Notes: generated from the letters alone by a model not told the origin. A DNA stretch of 24,656 nucleotides from JAVZLQ01 sp049972525 (GCA_049972525.1 JBMFKI010000019.1:1-24656); one strand, 5' to 3'; positions 15,235-23,316 are shown, counted from the stretch's first letter. Translations and numbers: made by a program.

Positions 15235-16383
15235 ATGAAGTTGTTTGAGTATGAAGCAAAAAATATACTTGCAGAATTTGGGGTTCCAACACCGCAAGGT
15301 GGATTAGCAACAAATGTAAGCCAAGCCCGTGAAGTGGCGGAGAAGTTAAAGTCACCATTTGCTGTTAAAGCACAAGTTCTGGTTGCTGGTAGAGGTAAGG
15401 CTGGCGGAATATTGTTCGCTGATTCCATCGCGGAGGTGGAAAAAGCAGCAGAGAAACTCTTAGGCATGCAAATAAAGGGTATACCTGTCAAAAGCGTCTG
15501 GGTTGAAGAAAAAATCCAAACGAAAAGGGAACTCTACTTCGGCATAACTATAGACCGTTTTATCCGAAGCTATGTTGCAATCGTCTCTGCTGTAGGCGGA
15601 ATGGAAATAGAAGAAGTTGCCCAAAAATCTCCTGAAAAGGTAATAAAGTTTCCAATAAACCCGCTTTATGGTTTTTATCCCTTTCAAGCTCGTCAAATGG
15701 CGAAGAAGATTGGCTACAGCGGAAGTGCTCTTTCAGAGCTTGGAAGAATCTTTGAAAGACTATATCGCATAGGCATGGATTACGATGTAGAACTAATCGA
15801 GATGAACCCGCTTGTTGAAACAGTTGATGGAAAATTTGTCGCAGCAGACGCGAGGATAATAATTGATGATAACGCTCTATTTCGCCACCCAGAATACAGA
15901 AAAAGGCTACTGGAAGCTGAAGGAGAATTAACGCTACAGGAAATTGAAGCTATGAAAAATGACTTGGCATACGTTAAACTGGACGGCGACATAGGTGTAA
16001 TCGGGAATGGGGCTGGTCTAGTGATGGCGACGCTAGATACGATCCAAGTTTACGGGGGAAAACCGGCAAACTTTCTGGATGTGGGTGGTGGAGCCCCACC
16101 AGAAAAGATAGCTGCGGCTCTCAATATAGTCCTATCAGATAGAAATGTTAAGGCACTTTTCATAAACATTCTCGGCGGAATAACACGTTGCGACGATGTG
16201 GCAAGAGGAATACTTGAGGCAAAGGAGAAAGTTGGAGTCACAAAACCCATGGTAATCAGATTAGTCGGCACAAACGAGGAAGAGGGCAAAAGGATATTGA
16301 CAGAAGCTGGAATAGACGTGCTTGAAAGCATGGAGAAAGCTGCGGAGAGGATTGTTGAAATTGTCAAAGATGGAGGCAAATAA
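15235..16383 (+). CDS. sucC: Succinyl-CoA synthetase, beta subunit
   Basis: This is the ATP-grasp subunit of succinyl-CoA synthetase, which interconverts succinyl-CoA and succinate with nucleotide phosphorylation. It has 382 aa, normal length. Visible features are the N-terminal MKLFEYEAKNILAEFGVPTP, VLVAGRGKAGGI (nucleotide lysines and glycine loop), IEMNPLVET (metal-binding residues), GLVMATLDTIQVYGG and FLDVGGGAPPEK, and the C-terminal NILGGITRCDDVARGI that binds the phosphohistidine side. Its stop is directly followed by the sucD ATG with no gap. In an anaerobic archaeon this enzyme could run in a partial TCA cycle or conserve energy from CoA esters. Confidence 0.95.
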   Translation: MKLFEYEAKNILAEFGVPTPQGGLATNVSQAREVAEKLKSPFAVKAQVLVAGRGKAGGILFADSIAEVEKAAEKLLGMQIKGIPVKSVWVEEKIQTKRELYFGITIDRFIRSYVAIVSAVGGMEIEEVAQKSPEKVIKFPINPLYGFYPFQARQMAKKIGYSGSALSELGRIFERLYRIGMDYDVELIEMNPLVETVDGKFVAADARIIIDDNALFRHPEYRKRLLEAEGELTLQEIEAMKNDLAYVKLDGDIGVIGNGAGLVMATLDTIQVYGGKPANFLDVGGGAPPEKIAAALNIVLSDRNVKALFINILGGITRCDDVARGILEAKEKVGVTKPMVIRLVGTNEEEGKRILTEAGIDVLESMEKAAERIVEIVKDGGK

Positions 16384-17247
16384 ATGGGAATAATAATAGG
16401 CAAAGATACAAAAGCGATTGTTTGGGGAATAACTGGAACCCAAGGAAGCTTCCACACTAAACTGATGCTAGACTATGGAACAAAAATAGTCGCTGGGGTC
16501 ACCCCTGGAAAAGGCGGGATGACGGTTCACAGCGTTCCAGTTTACGACAGTGGAGAAGAAGCACAAAAGGAGCATAAGGCAAACGCCGCCATAGTGTTTG
16601 TGCCTGCGCCATTTGCGGCAGATGCTGTTTTAGAGGCTTTAGAAAATGGAATAAAAACAGTTGTGATAATAACTGAGCACATTCCAATAAGAGACTCAAT
16701 TAGCATAATGGCAAGGGCAAAACAGCTAAACGCCACGATAATTGGACCGAACACACCAGGCATTATAACTCCTGGAGAAAGCAAACTTGGAATAATGCCA
16801 TCACACATTTTTAAGCCTGGAAGCGTTGGAATAGTTTCGAGAAGCGGGACGCTCACATATGAAATAGCTGCCGGCCTAACTATGAAGAATTTTGGGCAAT
16901 CGACATGTCTAGGCATAGGCGGTGACCCAATAACTGGATTAAACTTCATTGACGTTTTAAAAATGTTTGAAAAAGACGAGCAAACAAAGACTGTTGTTCT
17001 AATAGGCGAAATTGGCGGGAACTTGGAGGAGTTAGCAGCTGATTACGTGGCAAAGGAAAACTATCCAAAGCCCATAGCGGCTTACATAGCTGGACGTTCC
17101 GCTCCACCTGGGAAGCGTATGGGGCATGCGGGTGCAATAGTCATGGGCAAGGCGGGAACGGCTGAAAGCAAAATTGAAGCCCTTAAAAATGCGGGAATAA
17201 AAGTCGCCGAAAAACCAGCTGATGTAGCCAAGCTTATCAGCACGTAG
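16384..17247 (+). CDS. sucD: Succinyl-CoA synthetase, alpha subunit
   Basis: The 287-aa alpha subunit binds CoA and carries the phosphohistidine. The Rossmann part has WGITGTQGSFHTKLMLDYGT and VTPGKGG. GPNTPGIITPGESKLGIMP and VGIVSRSGTLTYEIA follow. The active histidine lies in GKRMGHAGAIVMGKAGTAESK. Length and order are regular. It follows sucC with zero spacing, as expected for subunits of one complex. Confidence 0.96.
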   Translation: MGIIIGKDTKAIVWGITGTQGSFHTKLMLDYGTKIVAGVTPGKGGMTVHSVPVYDSGEEAQKEHKANAAIVFVPAPFAADAVLEALENGIKTVVIITEHIPIRDSISIMARAKQLNATIIGPNTPGIITPGESKLGIMPSHIFKPGSVGIVSRSGTLTYEIAAGLTMKNFGQSTCLGIGGDPITGLNFIDVLKMFEKDEQTKTVVLIGEIGGNLEELAADYVAKENYPKPIAAYIAGRSAPPGKRMGHAGAIVMGKAGTAESKIEALKNAGIKVAEKPADVAKLIST

Positions 17248-17313
17248 CCAGACGGCATAAAGTATATCTAATGGTTAAACGTTTGAGTTCTAGGTGCATG
17301 AGAGGTTTAGCAA

Positions 17314-17475
17314 ATGCCAATAATGGATCCGTTCAAAAAAACTCTTGCCCAAAAGCATAGGCTCTACATGAAGATATGCAGAGAATGTGGTGCCAGAAAC
17401 GCGGAAAGCGCTGTAAAATGTAGACGTTGCCGAAGCAAAAATCTACGTTGGAAGAAACGTGAAATCGTGAAATAA
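17314..17475 (+). CDS. rpl40e: Ribosomal protein L40e (eL40)
   Basis: The ATG at 17314 opens a 53-residue protein, MPIMDPFKKTLAQKHRLYMK followed by a four-cysteine zinc ribbon (CRECGARN...CRRCRSK) and a basic tail. Archaeal L40e has this size and cysteine pattern. A Shine-Dalgarno GAGGT at 17302-17306 precedes it at good spacing. The short length makes it easy to miss. It ends 18 bases before the convergent DUF116 gene. Confidence 0.93.
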   Translation: MPIMDPFKKTLAQKHRLYMKICRECGARNAESAVKCRRCRSKNLRWKKREIVK

Positions 17476-17493
17476 GCTAACTAGCGTTTCCTT

Positions 17494-18108
17494 TTAGAGA
17501 GTCTTAAACAAGTTTTCGATGTTAAAAATAGTGTTTGCGCAACCGTTTTTTATTAACGGAACAGCCTGACCAGCAACACCCATATTCCTTAACACATCAC
17601 CGCCCATTTTAATTTCCTCGCCGCAGGCAACCCCGACAACCCCCTCGTAACGTTTAGACCCTAAGATTTTGGCAACACACGAGCCTCCAGGTAAAATGTA
17701 AACGTCATAATCCTTCTTTTCAGCGAAATCTACGGCCCTACTTATTAAACAGTCTTGGGAGCAGTGAGCACAAACATAGGTCGGCACGTCAGGTTTAAAA
17801 GTCGCTTTGCAACGACTATCCATGTACTTCCGCGAACAGTGTGGCAAAAATAGCGCTCTTTTTTCCGTTTGCACAAATTTCTCCCTTTCCGTAATATTCC
17901 TTGATTGAATCTCAACAAGGTCTTGAAGAAGAATCACAATATCAGACAAGTTGAGACCAGTTATCTCTTGAAGCTTAAATTTTTTTATCATGTCAAGCAT
18001 AGTTTCTCCAATTTTCTTATGCAGACACTTTTGATAGCTAATCTTGGCCACTTCGCTAAAAAACAAACGTGGAATCCTGGAAAGGTCAAAAGTGAATTTG
18101 TATGGCAT
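17494..18108 (-). CDS. DUF116 family protein
   Basis: The 204-aa protein matches the archaeal/bacterial DUF116 pattern: LPHCSRKYMDSRC, YVCAHCSQDCLISRAVDFAE, VYILPGGSCVAKIL, VVGVACGEEIKMGGDVL, and a final NGCANT. The many cysteines (at least seven in the C-terminal 110 residues) suggest a metal or iron-sulfur site. The biochemical role of the family is not established. I use the ATG at 18108, because the upstream TTG (18129) would lie within the presumed core promoter. A TATA-like element 27 bases before the ATG implies a leaderless mRNA. The N-terminal half is helical and variable. Confidence 0.85.
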   Translation of the reverse strand: MPYKFTFDLSRIPRLFFSEVAKISYQKCLHKKIGETMLDMIKKFKLQEITGLNLSDIVILLQDLVEIQSRNITEREKFVQTEKRALFLPHCSRKYMDSRCKATFKPDVPTYVCAHCSQDCLISRAVDFAEKKDYDVYILPGGSCVAKILGSKRYEGVVGVACGEEIKMGGDVLRNMGVAGQAVPLIKNGCANTIFNIENLFKTL

Positions 18109-18130
18109 AAATAACAAAACAAAGGACAAA

Positions 18131-18139
18131 CTTTTAAAG
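18131..18139 (-). promoter_or_regulatory. TATA element of the DUF116 gene (leaderless)
   Basis: The minus strand reads CTTTAAAAG, centred about 27 bases before the ATG at 18108. This is the distance from TATA to transcription start, so the mRNA should begin at or next to the start codon. No Shine-Dalgarno is present. Confidence 0.5.
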
Positions 18140-18191
18140 TTAACTGCATGTTTATTTTAATTCGCACTGGACTGTCTGAGGAGGCTTAACT

Positions 18192-18602
18192 TTGGGTTTA
18201 CTTGACAGATTTAGAAGAAAGAAAAAGAACGCAGAAGGCGAGGGAAAAGCGCTGCAAGAACAAAAAACAATAACTGAACTTGAACAACTCTGTAGAGATG
18301 ACAAAGAAGTTTATGAGGCGTTGCTAAACACCATGTATCTTAACCCCAAAAAACTTGGGGTTACAATGAAGGAAGCAGCTGAAAATGCTAAGAAAGCCGA
18401 AAAAGAGAAAGACTTGGTGAGGGCTAACTTGTGGTATAGAATCGCCGGTGGTTTGGCAATCTACGAAGGTAACGTGAAAAAGGTTGTAGAGTATTTCAGT
18501 GAGTCTCAAAAAATTTCAGGTTTTTCTTATCCAATATTGAAAGTTCCTGAAAAAGCTGTAGCGGTAGCTCAAGAATACTACAAGAAATATTTGAAGGAAT
18601 AG
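18192..18602 (+). CDS. Small helical protein of unknown function
   Basis: The 136-aa protein starts with TTG behind a strong GAGGAGG Shine-Dalgarno at 18178-18184, seven bases away. It begins MGLLDRFRRKKKNAEGEGKA, a basic, probably flexible N-terminus. Helices follow: ELEQLCRDDKEVYEALLNTM, a lysine/alanine-rich helix around MKEAAENAKKAEKEKDLVRA, then NLWYRIAGGLAIYEGNVKKV and a C-terminal helix. The last 70 residues could form a pair of TPR-like helical hairpins. It has no signal peptide or transmembrane segment. I do not recognise the family. Codon use and the ribosome-binding site support a real gene. Confidence 0.75.
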   Translation: MGLLDRFRRKKKNAEGEGKALQEQKTITELEQLCRDDKEVYEALLNTMYLNPKKLGVTMKEAAENAKKAEKEKDLVRANLWYRIAGGLAIYEGNVKKVVEYFSESQKISGFSYPILKVPEKAVAVAQEYYKKYLKE

Positions 18603-18615
18603 GTGAATTTTGCTA

Positions 18616-19044
18616 TTATTTTTCTTTTTCTTCCGTGTATCCTAAAAGTTCCCTTAAAGATTTCACTTCTTCCCGCAACATGTTTACTTCGCTTTCCAGC
18701 GCACTGGCTTTTGATTCAGCAGCTTTCCTTAACTTTTCAATTTCAACCATCAGGTTTGCCCGTTCAGTTTCCAGCGTCTTAATCTTTTCGCGCAGATTCT
18801 TCAAAGACTGCATAAGTTCTTCCCTTATTCCCTTAATTCTCTCCACCATATTTTTAATACTTACTGTTTCTTCAAACTTAGTTTCAACCTCTAAGGCTGC
18901 TCTAAACCTAGCTTTACAGTTAGGGCACTCAAATATCCCGACAGCAAGTTTTGATTCTCCTTTCTCTAATGGTTTTCGAGAAGGAATAGGCCATGTTTTA
19001 ACTGGATGTGCGACTTCCGCTCCACATCTTGGGCATTTAGCCAA
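18616..19044 (-). CDS. Zinc-ribbon and coiled-coil protein
   Basis: With the TTG start at 19044 the product is 142 aa and begins MAKCPRCGAEVAHPVKTWPI. GAGGGA precedes this TTG by nine bases, so it is preferred over the longer frame that opens at 19122. Two CxxC pairs (CPRC and CPNC, about 35 residues apart) form a zinc ribbon. The second half, from VSIKNMVERIKGIREELMQS to the end, is a continuous heptad-type coiled coil rich in Leu, Glu and Lys. Likely a homodimer or part of a nucleic-acid or protein-binding complex; the function is unknown. The tail-to-tail neighbour is the small helical protein gene. Confidence 0.75.
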   Translation of the reverse strand: MAKCPRCGAEVAHPVKTWPIPSRKPLEKGESKLAVGIFECPNCKARFRAALEVETKFEETVSIKNMVERIKGIREELMQSLKNLREKIKTLETERANLMVEIEKLRKAAESKASALESEVNMLREEVKSLRELLGYTEEKEK

Positions 19045-19223
19045 ACCATCTTCCCTCAATTTATTATCCGCTTTATAGTCTAAAAGTGTTTTGAGACATA
19101 CAAGTTGGCAAGATGAAAACAAGCTATAAGGGCAGATAAAAGCACTAGAAAAAGGAGAAAGTCGAGTTTTTGAAGAATTGTCAAGTAGCTTAAAATAAAG
19201 AAAATGGGAGGTGAACTGGACTG

Positions 19224-20198
19224 TTAGATGCTTATCTGGAACATTAGCCTTTCAACAAGTTCTTTGTATCTGTTACGAATAGTGACCTCGGTAACCTGCG
19301 CAATTTCGGCAATTTCCCGCTGAGTTTTTCTTTCGCCTGTTAAAACAGATGCTATGTAACTGGCTGCAGCCGCTATGCCTGTTGGACCGCGTCCGGAGGT
19401 GAGTTTTTGCTCCTTTGCTGCCGCTAAAATCTTGTGAGCTATCTCCTCAACTTTTCCCTGCATGGTTAGCTGGTTTGAAAACTTTGTGATGTACTGGCTT
19501 GGTTTTAAAGGGGGTATAGAGTATTCAAGCTCTTTTATGAGAAAGCGGTAACTGCGGCCAACTTCTTTCTTGTTGACGCTTGATGCTTGAGCTATTTCTT
19601 CTAAAGTTCTTGCCAATCCGCATTGTCTGCAAGCAAGATAAATGGCCGCGGCTGTAACGCCTTGAATTGACCTTCCGCGAATAAGCCTTTCTTTTACGGC
19701 TTTTCTGTAAATCACGGAGGCAGTTTCGAGAATATTTTTTGGGAGGCTTAGGTTGTTTGCGATTTTTGTTATTTCAGACAATGCGAATGCGAGGTTTCTC
19801 TCCGTTGCGTCTGAAACCCTTATTCGACGCTGCCACTTTCTGAGGCGGTAAACCTGTGCTTTCTGTCCAGGCGATAAGCTTTTTCCGTAGATGTCCCTGT
19901 CGTGCCAGTCAATCATTGTTGATAGACCTTTATCGTGAATGGTGTATGTTAGTGGGGCACCAACTCTAGTTCTTTTACTTCTCTGCTCGTCGTCGAACGC
20001 TCTCCATTCTGGTCCTCTATCGGCTATTTTTGCGGCTATAACCATTCCGCAGTCCATGCAAACTAATTCAGCGCATTCGTAATCTCGCATAAGCCTAGTG
20101 CTGCCGCATTCGGGGCAGCGTTGAACTTTCGTATGCTCAAGCGTGGATGCTGATGATGGAGAGTCTGTCCCCTCTGCTCCTTCGGAATCATCACTCAA
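19224..20198 (-). CDS. tfb: Transcription initiation factor TFB
   Basis: TFB binds TBP-TATA complexes and recruits archaeal RNA polymerase. The 324-aa protein has a variable acidic/serine N-terminus, a zinc ribbon with Cys28, 31, 47 and 50 (CPEC...CMDC), and the B-reader region GPEWRAFDDEQRSKRTRVGA. Two cyclin folds follow, the first with RSIQGVTAAAIYLACRQCGL and the second with SGRGPTGIAAAASYIASVLT. A helix-turn-helix at the end (TQREIAEIAQVTEVTIRNRY) contacts the BRE. It starts at TTG 20198, three bases after the gar1 stop. Gar1-TFB is a well-known archaeal gene pair. Confidence 0.96.
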   Translation of the reverse strand: MSDDSEGAEGTDSPSSASTLEHTKVQRCPECGSTRLMRDYECAELVCMDCGMVIAAKIADRGPEWRAFDDEQRSKRTRVGAPLTYTIHDKGLSTMIDWHDRDIYGKSLSPGQKAQVYRLRKWQRRIRVSDATERNLAFALSEITKIANNLSLPKNILETASVIYRKAVKERLIRGRSIQGVTAAAIYLACRQCGLARTLEEIAQASSVNKKEVGRSYRFLIKELEYSIPPLKPSQYITKFSNQLTMQGKVEEIAHKILAAAKEQKLTSGRGPTGIAAAASYIASVLTGERKTQREIAEIAQVTEVTIRNRYKELVERLMFQISI

Positions 20199-20201
20199 TT
20201 T

Positions 20202-20447
20202 TCATCTTCTCCTTTCTCCTCTAGAGGGGGAGACGTACAACATTTTATTAACAAGGTTTCGTGTGTCCTTAATCGTGGTTTTTATTATTGCGTAAGGTGC
20301 GTTTACTGGGCCTATTATGTCGAAAACGTTTCCAAGCAGTTTCATGTTTTCGTCAACAACTGCGTCTCCAATTTTTGGTATGTTCTCAATTTTTGCCACA
20401 ACATTGTGGCTTGGAGTTATGTGAAGGACTTTGCCCAGTCTCTGCAA
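20202..20447 (-). CDS. gar1: H/ACA RNA-protein complex subunit Gar1
   Basis: Gar1 joins Cbf5, Nop10 and L7Ae in H/ACA particles that make pseudouridines in rRNA. The 81-aa protein is a small beta barrel: LGKVLHITPSHNVVAKIENI, then IGDAVVDENMKLLGNVFDII, then GPVNAPYAIIKT, ending in a basic tail. The start is TTG at 20447; an in-frame TGA lies just upstream, so no longer version exists. GAGGGG lies about 12 bases before it. The link with tfb and the nearby rpl7ae fits an information-processing neighbourhood. Confidence 0.9.
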   Translation of the reverse strand: MQRLGKVLHITPSHNVVAKIENIPKIGDAVVDENMKLLGNVFDIIGPVNAPYAIIKTTIKDTRNLVNKMLYVSPSRGERRR

Positions 20448-20545
20448 GCTTTCAATTTCCCCTCACGAAAAGTAAAAGGTTTCAACGAATCATTTTATTT
20501 AAACATTTCTGCCTTTTTTGTAAATGATTTTTCCAAAAAGGAATT

Positions 20546-20566
20546 TTTATGAATTTTGTTCATAAA
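20546..20566. repeat. Perfect inverted repeat, 8-base arms, 5-base spacer
   Basis: TTTATGAA and TTCATAAA are separated by TTTTG. The site is nearly central in a divergent promoter region, so an operator for a dimeric regulator is possible. It is too AT-rich for a convincing intrinsic terminator. Confidence 0.5.
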
Positions 20567-20628
20567 CAAGTTTGAAGTTTGACGTAGCTAGCAGCTTTCA
20601 GTATTTTTATACCATTGTGTTAAAACAT

Positions 20629-20640
20629 CACTTGCAAGTG
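20629..20640. repeat. Twelve-base perfect palindrome followed by a T run
   Basis: CACTTGCAAGTG reads the same on both strands and is followed on the plus strand by CTTTTTT. It lies about 60 bases upstream of the rpl7ae TATA element. It could be a regulator site; a terminator function is possible but has no obvious upstream gene on the plus strand. Confidence 0.5.
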
Positions 20641-20746
20641 CTTTTTTGTGGTTGCTTAGCGCTTTGTGAACGTTCGTTTTCTGTTTATTAGACGAAACTT
20701 AAATAAATGAGGATTGTTGATAAGTCTGTGCATTTGGGTGAGGCTC

Positions 20747-21127
20747 ATGTCGAAACCATTCTACGTGAAGTTTGAGGTTCCAAAGGAACTTGCAGATGCA
20801 GCCTATGAAGCCCTACAAATAGCCGCAAAATCAGGGGCTGTTAGGAAAGGTACAAACGAAACTACAAAGGCCATTGAGCGAGCACAAGCTAAACTTGTAG
20901 TGATAGCCGAAGATGTTGACCCACCAGAGGTTGTTGCTCATTTACCACTGCTGTGTGAGGAAAGAAAGATTCCATACGTTTATGTTCCAAGCAAAGAGAA
21001 GCTGGGCAATGCTGTAGGCATAGATGTTCCTGCAGCTTCTGCATGTATAGTGAAAGAAGGCGAAGCCGCTGGGCTTGTTAAGGAAATAATCACTAAATTG
21101 GAGCTGCTGAAAAGAGGATCACCGTGA
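20747..21127 (+). CDS. rpl7ae: Ribosomal protein L7Ae (kink-turn binding)
   Basis: L7Ae binds kink-turns in 23S rRNA and in C/D and H/ACA guide RNAs, and in archaea also in RNase P. From the ATG at 20747 the product is 126 aa: MSKPFYVKFEVPKELADAAY, then AVRKGTNETTKAIERAQAKL (the RNA-contacting KGxNE stretch), VVIAEDVDPPEVVAHLPLLC, and the C-terminal IDVPAASACIVKEGEA. The longer frame from 20714 is rejected, because GGTGAGG directly precedes the chosen ATG. First gene of the conserved L7Ae-S28e-L24e cluster; overlaps rps28e by one base. Confidence 0.96.
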   Translation: MSKPFYVKFEVPKELADAAYEALQIAAKSGAVRKGTNETTKAIERAQAKLVVIAEDVDPPEVVAHLPLLCEERKIPYVYVPSKEKLGNAVGIDVPAASACIVKEGEAAGLVKEIITKLELLKRGSP

Positions 21128-21357
21128 TGAGTAAGGAAGAGAAAAAAGCTGTTGAGGAAGAACTTACTCCAGCAGAAGTCATACAAGTTATTGGACGCAC
21201 TGGCGTGACTGGCGAAATTACACAAGTGCGGGTTCGCATCTTGGAGGGAAAAGATAAGGGGCGCATTATAACGCGTAATGTTAAAGGTCCTGTGCGCGTG
21301 CAAGATATACTGATGCTTAGGGAAACTGAAAGAGAGGCAAAGAAGATTACAAGGTAG
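21127..21357 (+). CDS. rps28e: Ribosomal protein S28e
   Basis: The 76-aa protein of the small subunit contains EVIQVIGRTGVTGEITQVRV, then LEGKDKGRIITRNVKGPVRV and the invariant-type ending DILMLRETEREA. The ATG at 21127 overlaps the L7Ae stop (TGATG), and GAGG lies nine bases before it. A GTG three bases earlier is an alternative. The N-terminal ten residues, rich in Lys and Glu, are an extension relative to the short family core. Confidence 0.95.
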   Translation: MSKEEKKAVEEELTPAEVIQVIGRTGVTGEITQVRVRILEGKDKGRIITRNVKGPVRVQDILMLRETEREAKKITR

Positions 21358-21389
21358 TTTAACGTTAAAATGTGAAGGAGGATTAGCAA

Positions 21390-21587
21390 TTGCCTAGAAC
21401 TAGGAAATGTTCATTTTGTGGTAGCGAGTTCCCAGCAGGCACAGGCTTGATGTATGTCAAAAATGACGGGACAATCTTTTGGTTCTGCTCAAGCAAGTGT
21501 AGGAAGAGTTCTCTAAAATTGAGAAGAGACGCTAGGAAAGTAAAGTGGACAACATATTTTGGTAAAGAGGAAAAGGGAAAAGCCTAA
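21390..21587 (+). CDS. rpl24e: Ribosomal protein L24e
   Basis: The 65-aa zinc-binding large-subunit protein reads MPRTRKCSFCGSEFPAGTGL, then FWFCSSKCRKSSLKLRRDAR. The four cysteines are in CSFC and CSSKC. It starts with TTG behind GGAGGAT (GAAGGAGGATTAGCAA). In many archaea ndk and infB follow L24e; here the next gene is on the other strand, so the usual cluster is cut short. Confidence 0.95.
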   Translation: MPRTRKCSFCGSEFPAGTGLMYVKNDGTIFWFCSSKCRKSSLKLRRDARKVKWTTYFGKEEKGKA

Positions 21588-21593
21588 CAGTTT

Positions 21594-23135
21594 TTAGCTG
21601 CCTCTCCTATTTTTTACAATTTTTTCCCATAAAGGCTTGTTGTGGATGCATCCGATGTCTGGCGCTTTAACGTTTCCGTTGAAGTAGCTGTATGCCCTCG
21701 CGCGGCATCCTCCACAAATATATTTGTCCGGGCAACTTCCACATCCAACATTTCTCCCATCCACCACATAATCTTCCAATTTTTCTCTTACGCGCAAATC
21801 CCACAGCAGCGGATGCCTATCCCAAATTTTTTCAAAGTTATCTTTCAGTATGTTGCCCAACACGGTGTTATTGTTCGTTGGGAAGAAAACGCATGGCTTT
21901 ACATCGCCATTAGGCTCTATCGCACAGTATAGGCGTCCAGCTCCGCAACCGCCAAGAAAGTTTGCAACGTTTTCAACACCTTTCTTCGCCGCATAATGCG
22001 CTTCAACGAGAAATTTTTCTCCAACTTTCTGTGAAAGCTCCTTTGTTACGCTTGCGTACTGTGGACATGTGCTGAAGAAGCGGTCCACCTTCACGTTTGA
22101 TTTTCCAGTTTTCAGCTCTTCCTCTTTTGCTTGTAAATATAAACCTATAATCTCCTTTCCAATCTTTTCCAACACATAGAGCCTCTCATCTGGCGTTAAG
22201 TCCAACTTGACATAAGCCTTGGCTCTTCCAGTTGGAATATAATTAAAATGCATGAAGCGCACATCCAATTCCTTCGCCAGATTTATGAGCTTATCAAGCT
22301 CTACAAGGTTGTCCCTATGCAAAACCGTCGCTATACAAGTGTCTATTCCTTCTTCAACAGCGTTCTTCACACCTTCAATAGCTCTCTCGAAGGCGCCTGG
22401 TATGCCTCTAAAATCATCATGCACCTGCGGCGTTGCACCATCAATGCTTATTTCCACGTAATCTACTTTAGCATCTTTAACCTTCTTTGCGTTATCCTTC
22501 GTTAACAGTGTTCCGTTTGATGCTATGCTAATGTATGGGATGTGTTTTTTGGCGTAAGCAGCTAATTCGAAGAAGTCCTTTCTGGCTAGGGGTTCACCTC
22601 CGCTGAAAGATAAGGCTGGAAGGCCAATTCCAGCTATTTTTGAAAGTGCGTCTATGGCTTGTTTTGCCTCGTCTGTTGATAGTTCTGGAAGGTTTCCAGC
22701 GCCAGCATTCTCGTAGCAGTGTTTGCAGCGTAGATTGCATTTGTATGTGAAGTTCCAGACTATTTCGAAGGGACCGGCTGGCACGAAAGGCACGCGTATG
22801 CCGTATTTTCTGATGCCTCTCATCATTAGTCCGAAGCCTTTGAACCAGGCTCCTCCATACTGGTCTTGAAGAAACTGTTTTCTCATGAAGTTTTTATCGA
22901 CTTTTAAGAGGCGGCTTCCAATTTCATAAAAGGGTTTGGCAATGTAACGGCTTAAGTGCTGGCATGTAGGACAAAGGGAAACGGGCTCTCCTAGAAAGTC
23001 TTTTAGGGAGTTTAGGAGTAGGCTCCCGTCCTTTGGGCACTCTAAGTCAAAGCGGCTTATGAGCCCTTTCAGTAGCGGATTGACGGTTGCTGATAATAAG
23101 GCGTTCTCGAAAGCGTCTTTTTGCATTTTTTTCAC
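21594..23135 (-). CDS. Radical SAM/SPASM enzyme with N-terminal extension
   Basis: The 513-aa protein has the radical SAM iron-sulfur motif CNLRCKHC (Cys133, 137, 140), the SAM-binding SFSGGEPLARKDF and SNGTLL, and the ISIDGATPQVHDDFRG stretch. The C-terminal SPASM-like region has CGAGRLYCAIEPNGDVKPC and GCGSCPDKYICGGCRARAY, with enough cysteines for two extra clusters. Relatives modify peptides or cofactors (PqqE, AhbD and the proteins beside tungsten aldehyde oxidoreductases). About 130 residues precede the core and contain CPKDG and CPTCQ, a possible metal site. No partner peptide is adjacent. GTG 23135 and ATG 23126 are both possible starts; neither has a good Shine-Dalgarno. Substrate unknown. 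Confidence 0.85.
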   Translation of the reverse strand: MKKMQKDAFENALLSATVNPLLKGLISRFDLECPKDGSLLLNSLKDFLGEPVSLCPTCQHLSRYIAKPFYEIGSRLLKVDKNFMRKQFLQDQYGGAWFKGFGLMMRGIRKYGIRVPFVPAGPFEIVWNFTYKCNLRCKHCYENAGAGNLPELSTDEAKQAIDALSKIAGIGLPALSFSGGEPLARKDFFELAAYAKKHIPYISIASNGTLLTKDNAKKVKDAKVDYVEISIDGATPQVHDDFRGIPGAFERAIEGVKNAVEEGIDTCIATVLHRDNLVELDKLINLAKELDVRFMHFNYIPTGRAKAYVKLDLTPDERLYVLEKIGKEIIGLYLQAKEEELKTGKSNVKVDRFFSTCPQYASVTKELSQKVGEKFLVEAHYAAKKGVENVANFLGGCGAGRLYCAIEPNGDVKPCVFFPTNNNTVLGNILKDNFEKIWDRHPLLWDLRVREKLEDYVVDGRNVGCGSCPDKYICGGCRARAYSYFNGNVKAPDIGCIHNKPLWEKIVKNRRGS

Positions 23136-23162
23136 TTTATAAGCTATGTATCAGAATGGATC

Positions 23163-23172
23163 TCTTTATAAT
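23163..23172 (-). promoter_or_regulatory. Candidate TATA element of the radical SAM gene
   Basis: The minus strand contains TTATAAAG here. Transcription would start near 23141, a few bases before the GTG at 23135, so the transcript may be nearly leaderless. Confidence 0.35.
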
Positions 23173-23316
23173 TTTTCTGCACACGTCCAATCTAGTACCA
23201 AATGGTGGAATTTTTCACTACTTCTTATCCAATAAAATACTAGAGGGGTAAACTGAATAGAACAACTTTAACACTAGTGGTAGCGGGGGGTCGATTTGAA
23301 CGACCGATCTCTGGGT

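Larger units (their letters stand above)
20448..20746. other. Divergent control region between gar1-tfb and rpl7ae
   Basis: This 299-base AT-rich spacer holds a TATA-like TTTAAATA for gar1 on the minus strand near 20496-20503 and one for rpl7ae on the plus strand near 20699-20708 (CTTAAATAAA, preceded by CGAAA as a possible BRE). It also contains an eight-base inverted repeat at 20546-20566 and a 12-base palindrome at 20629-20640. No gene is visible in it. Confidence 0.6.
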
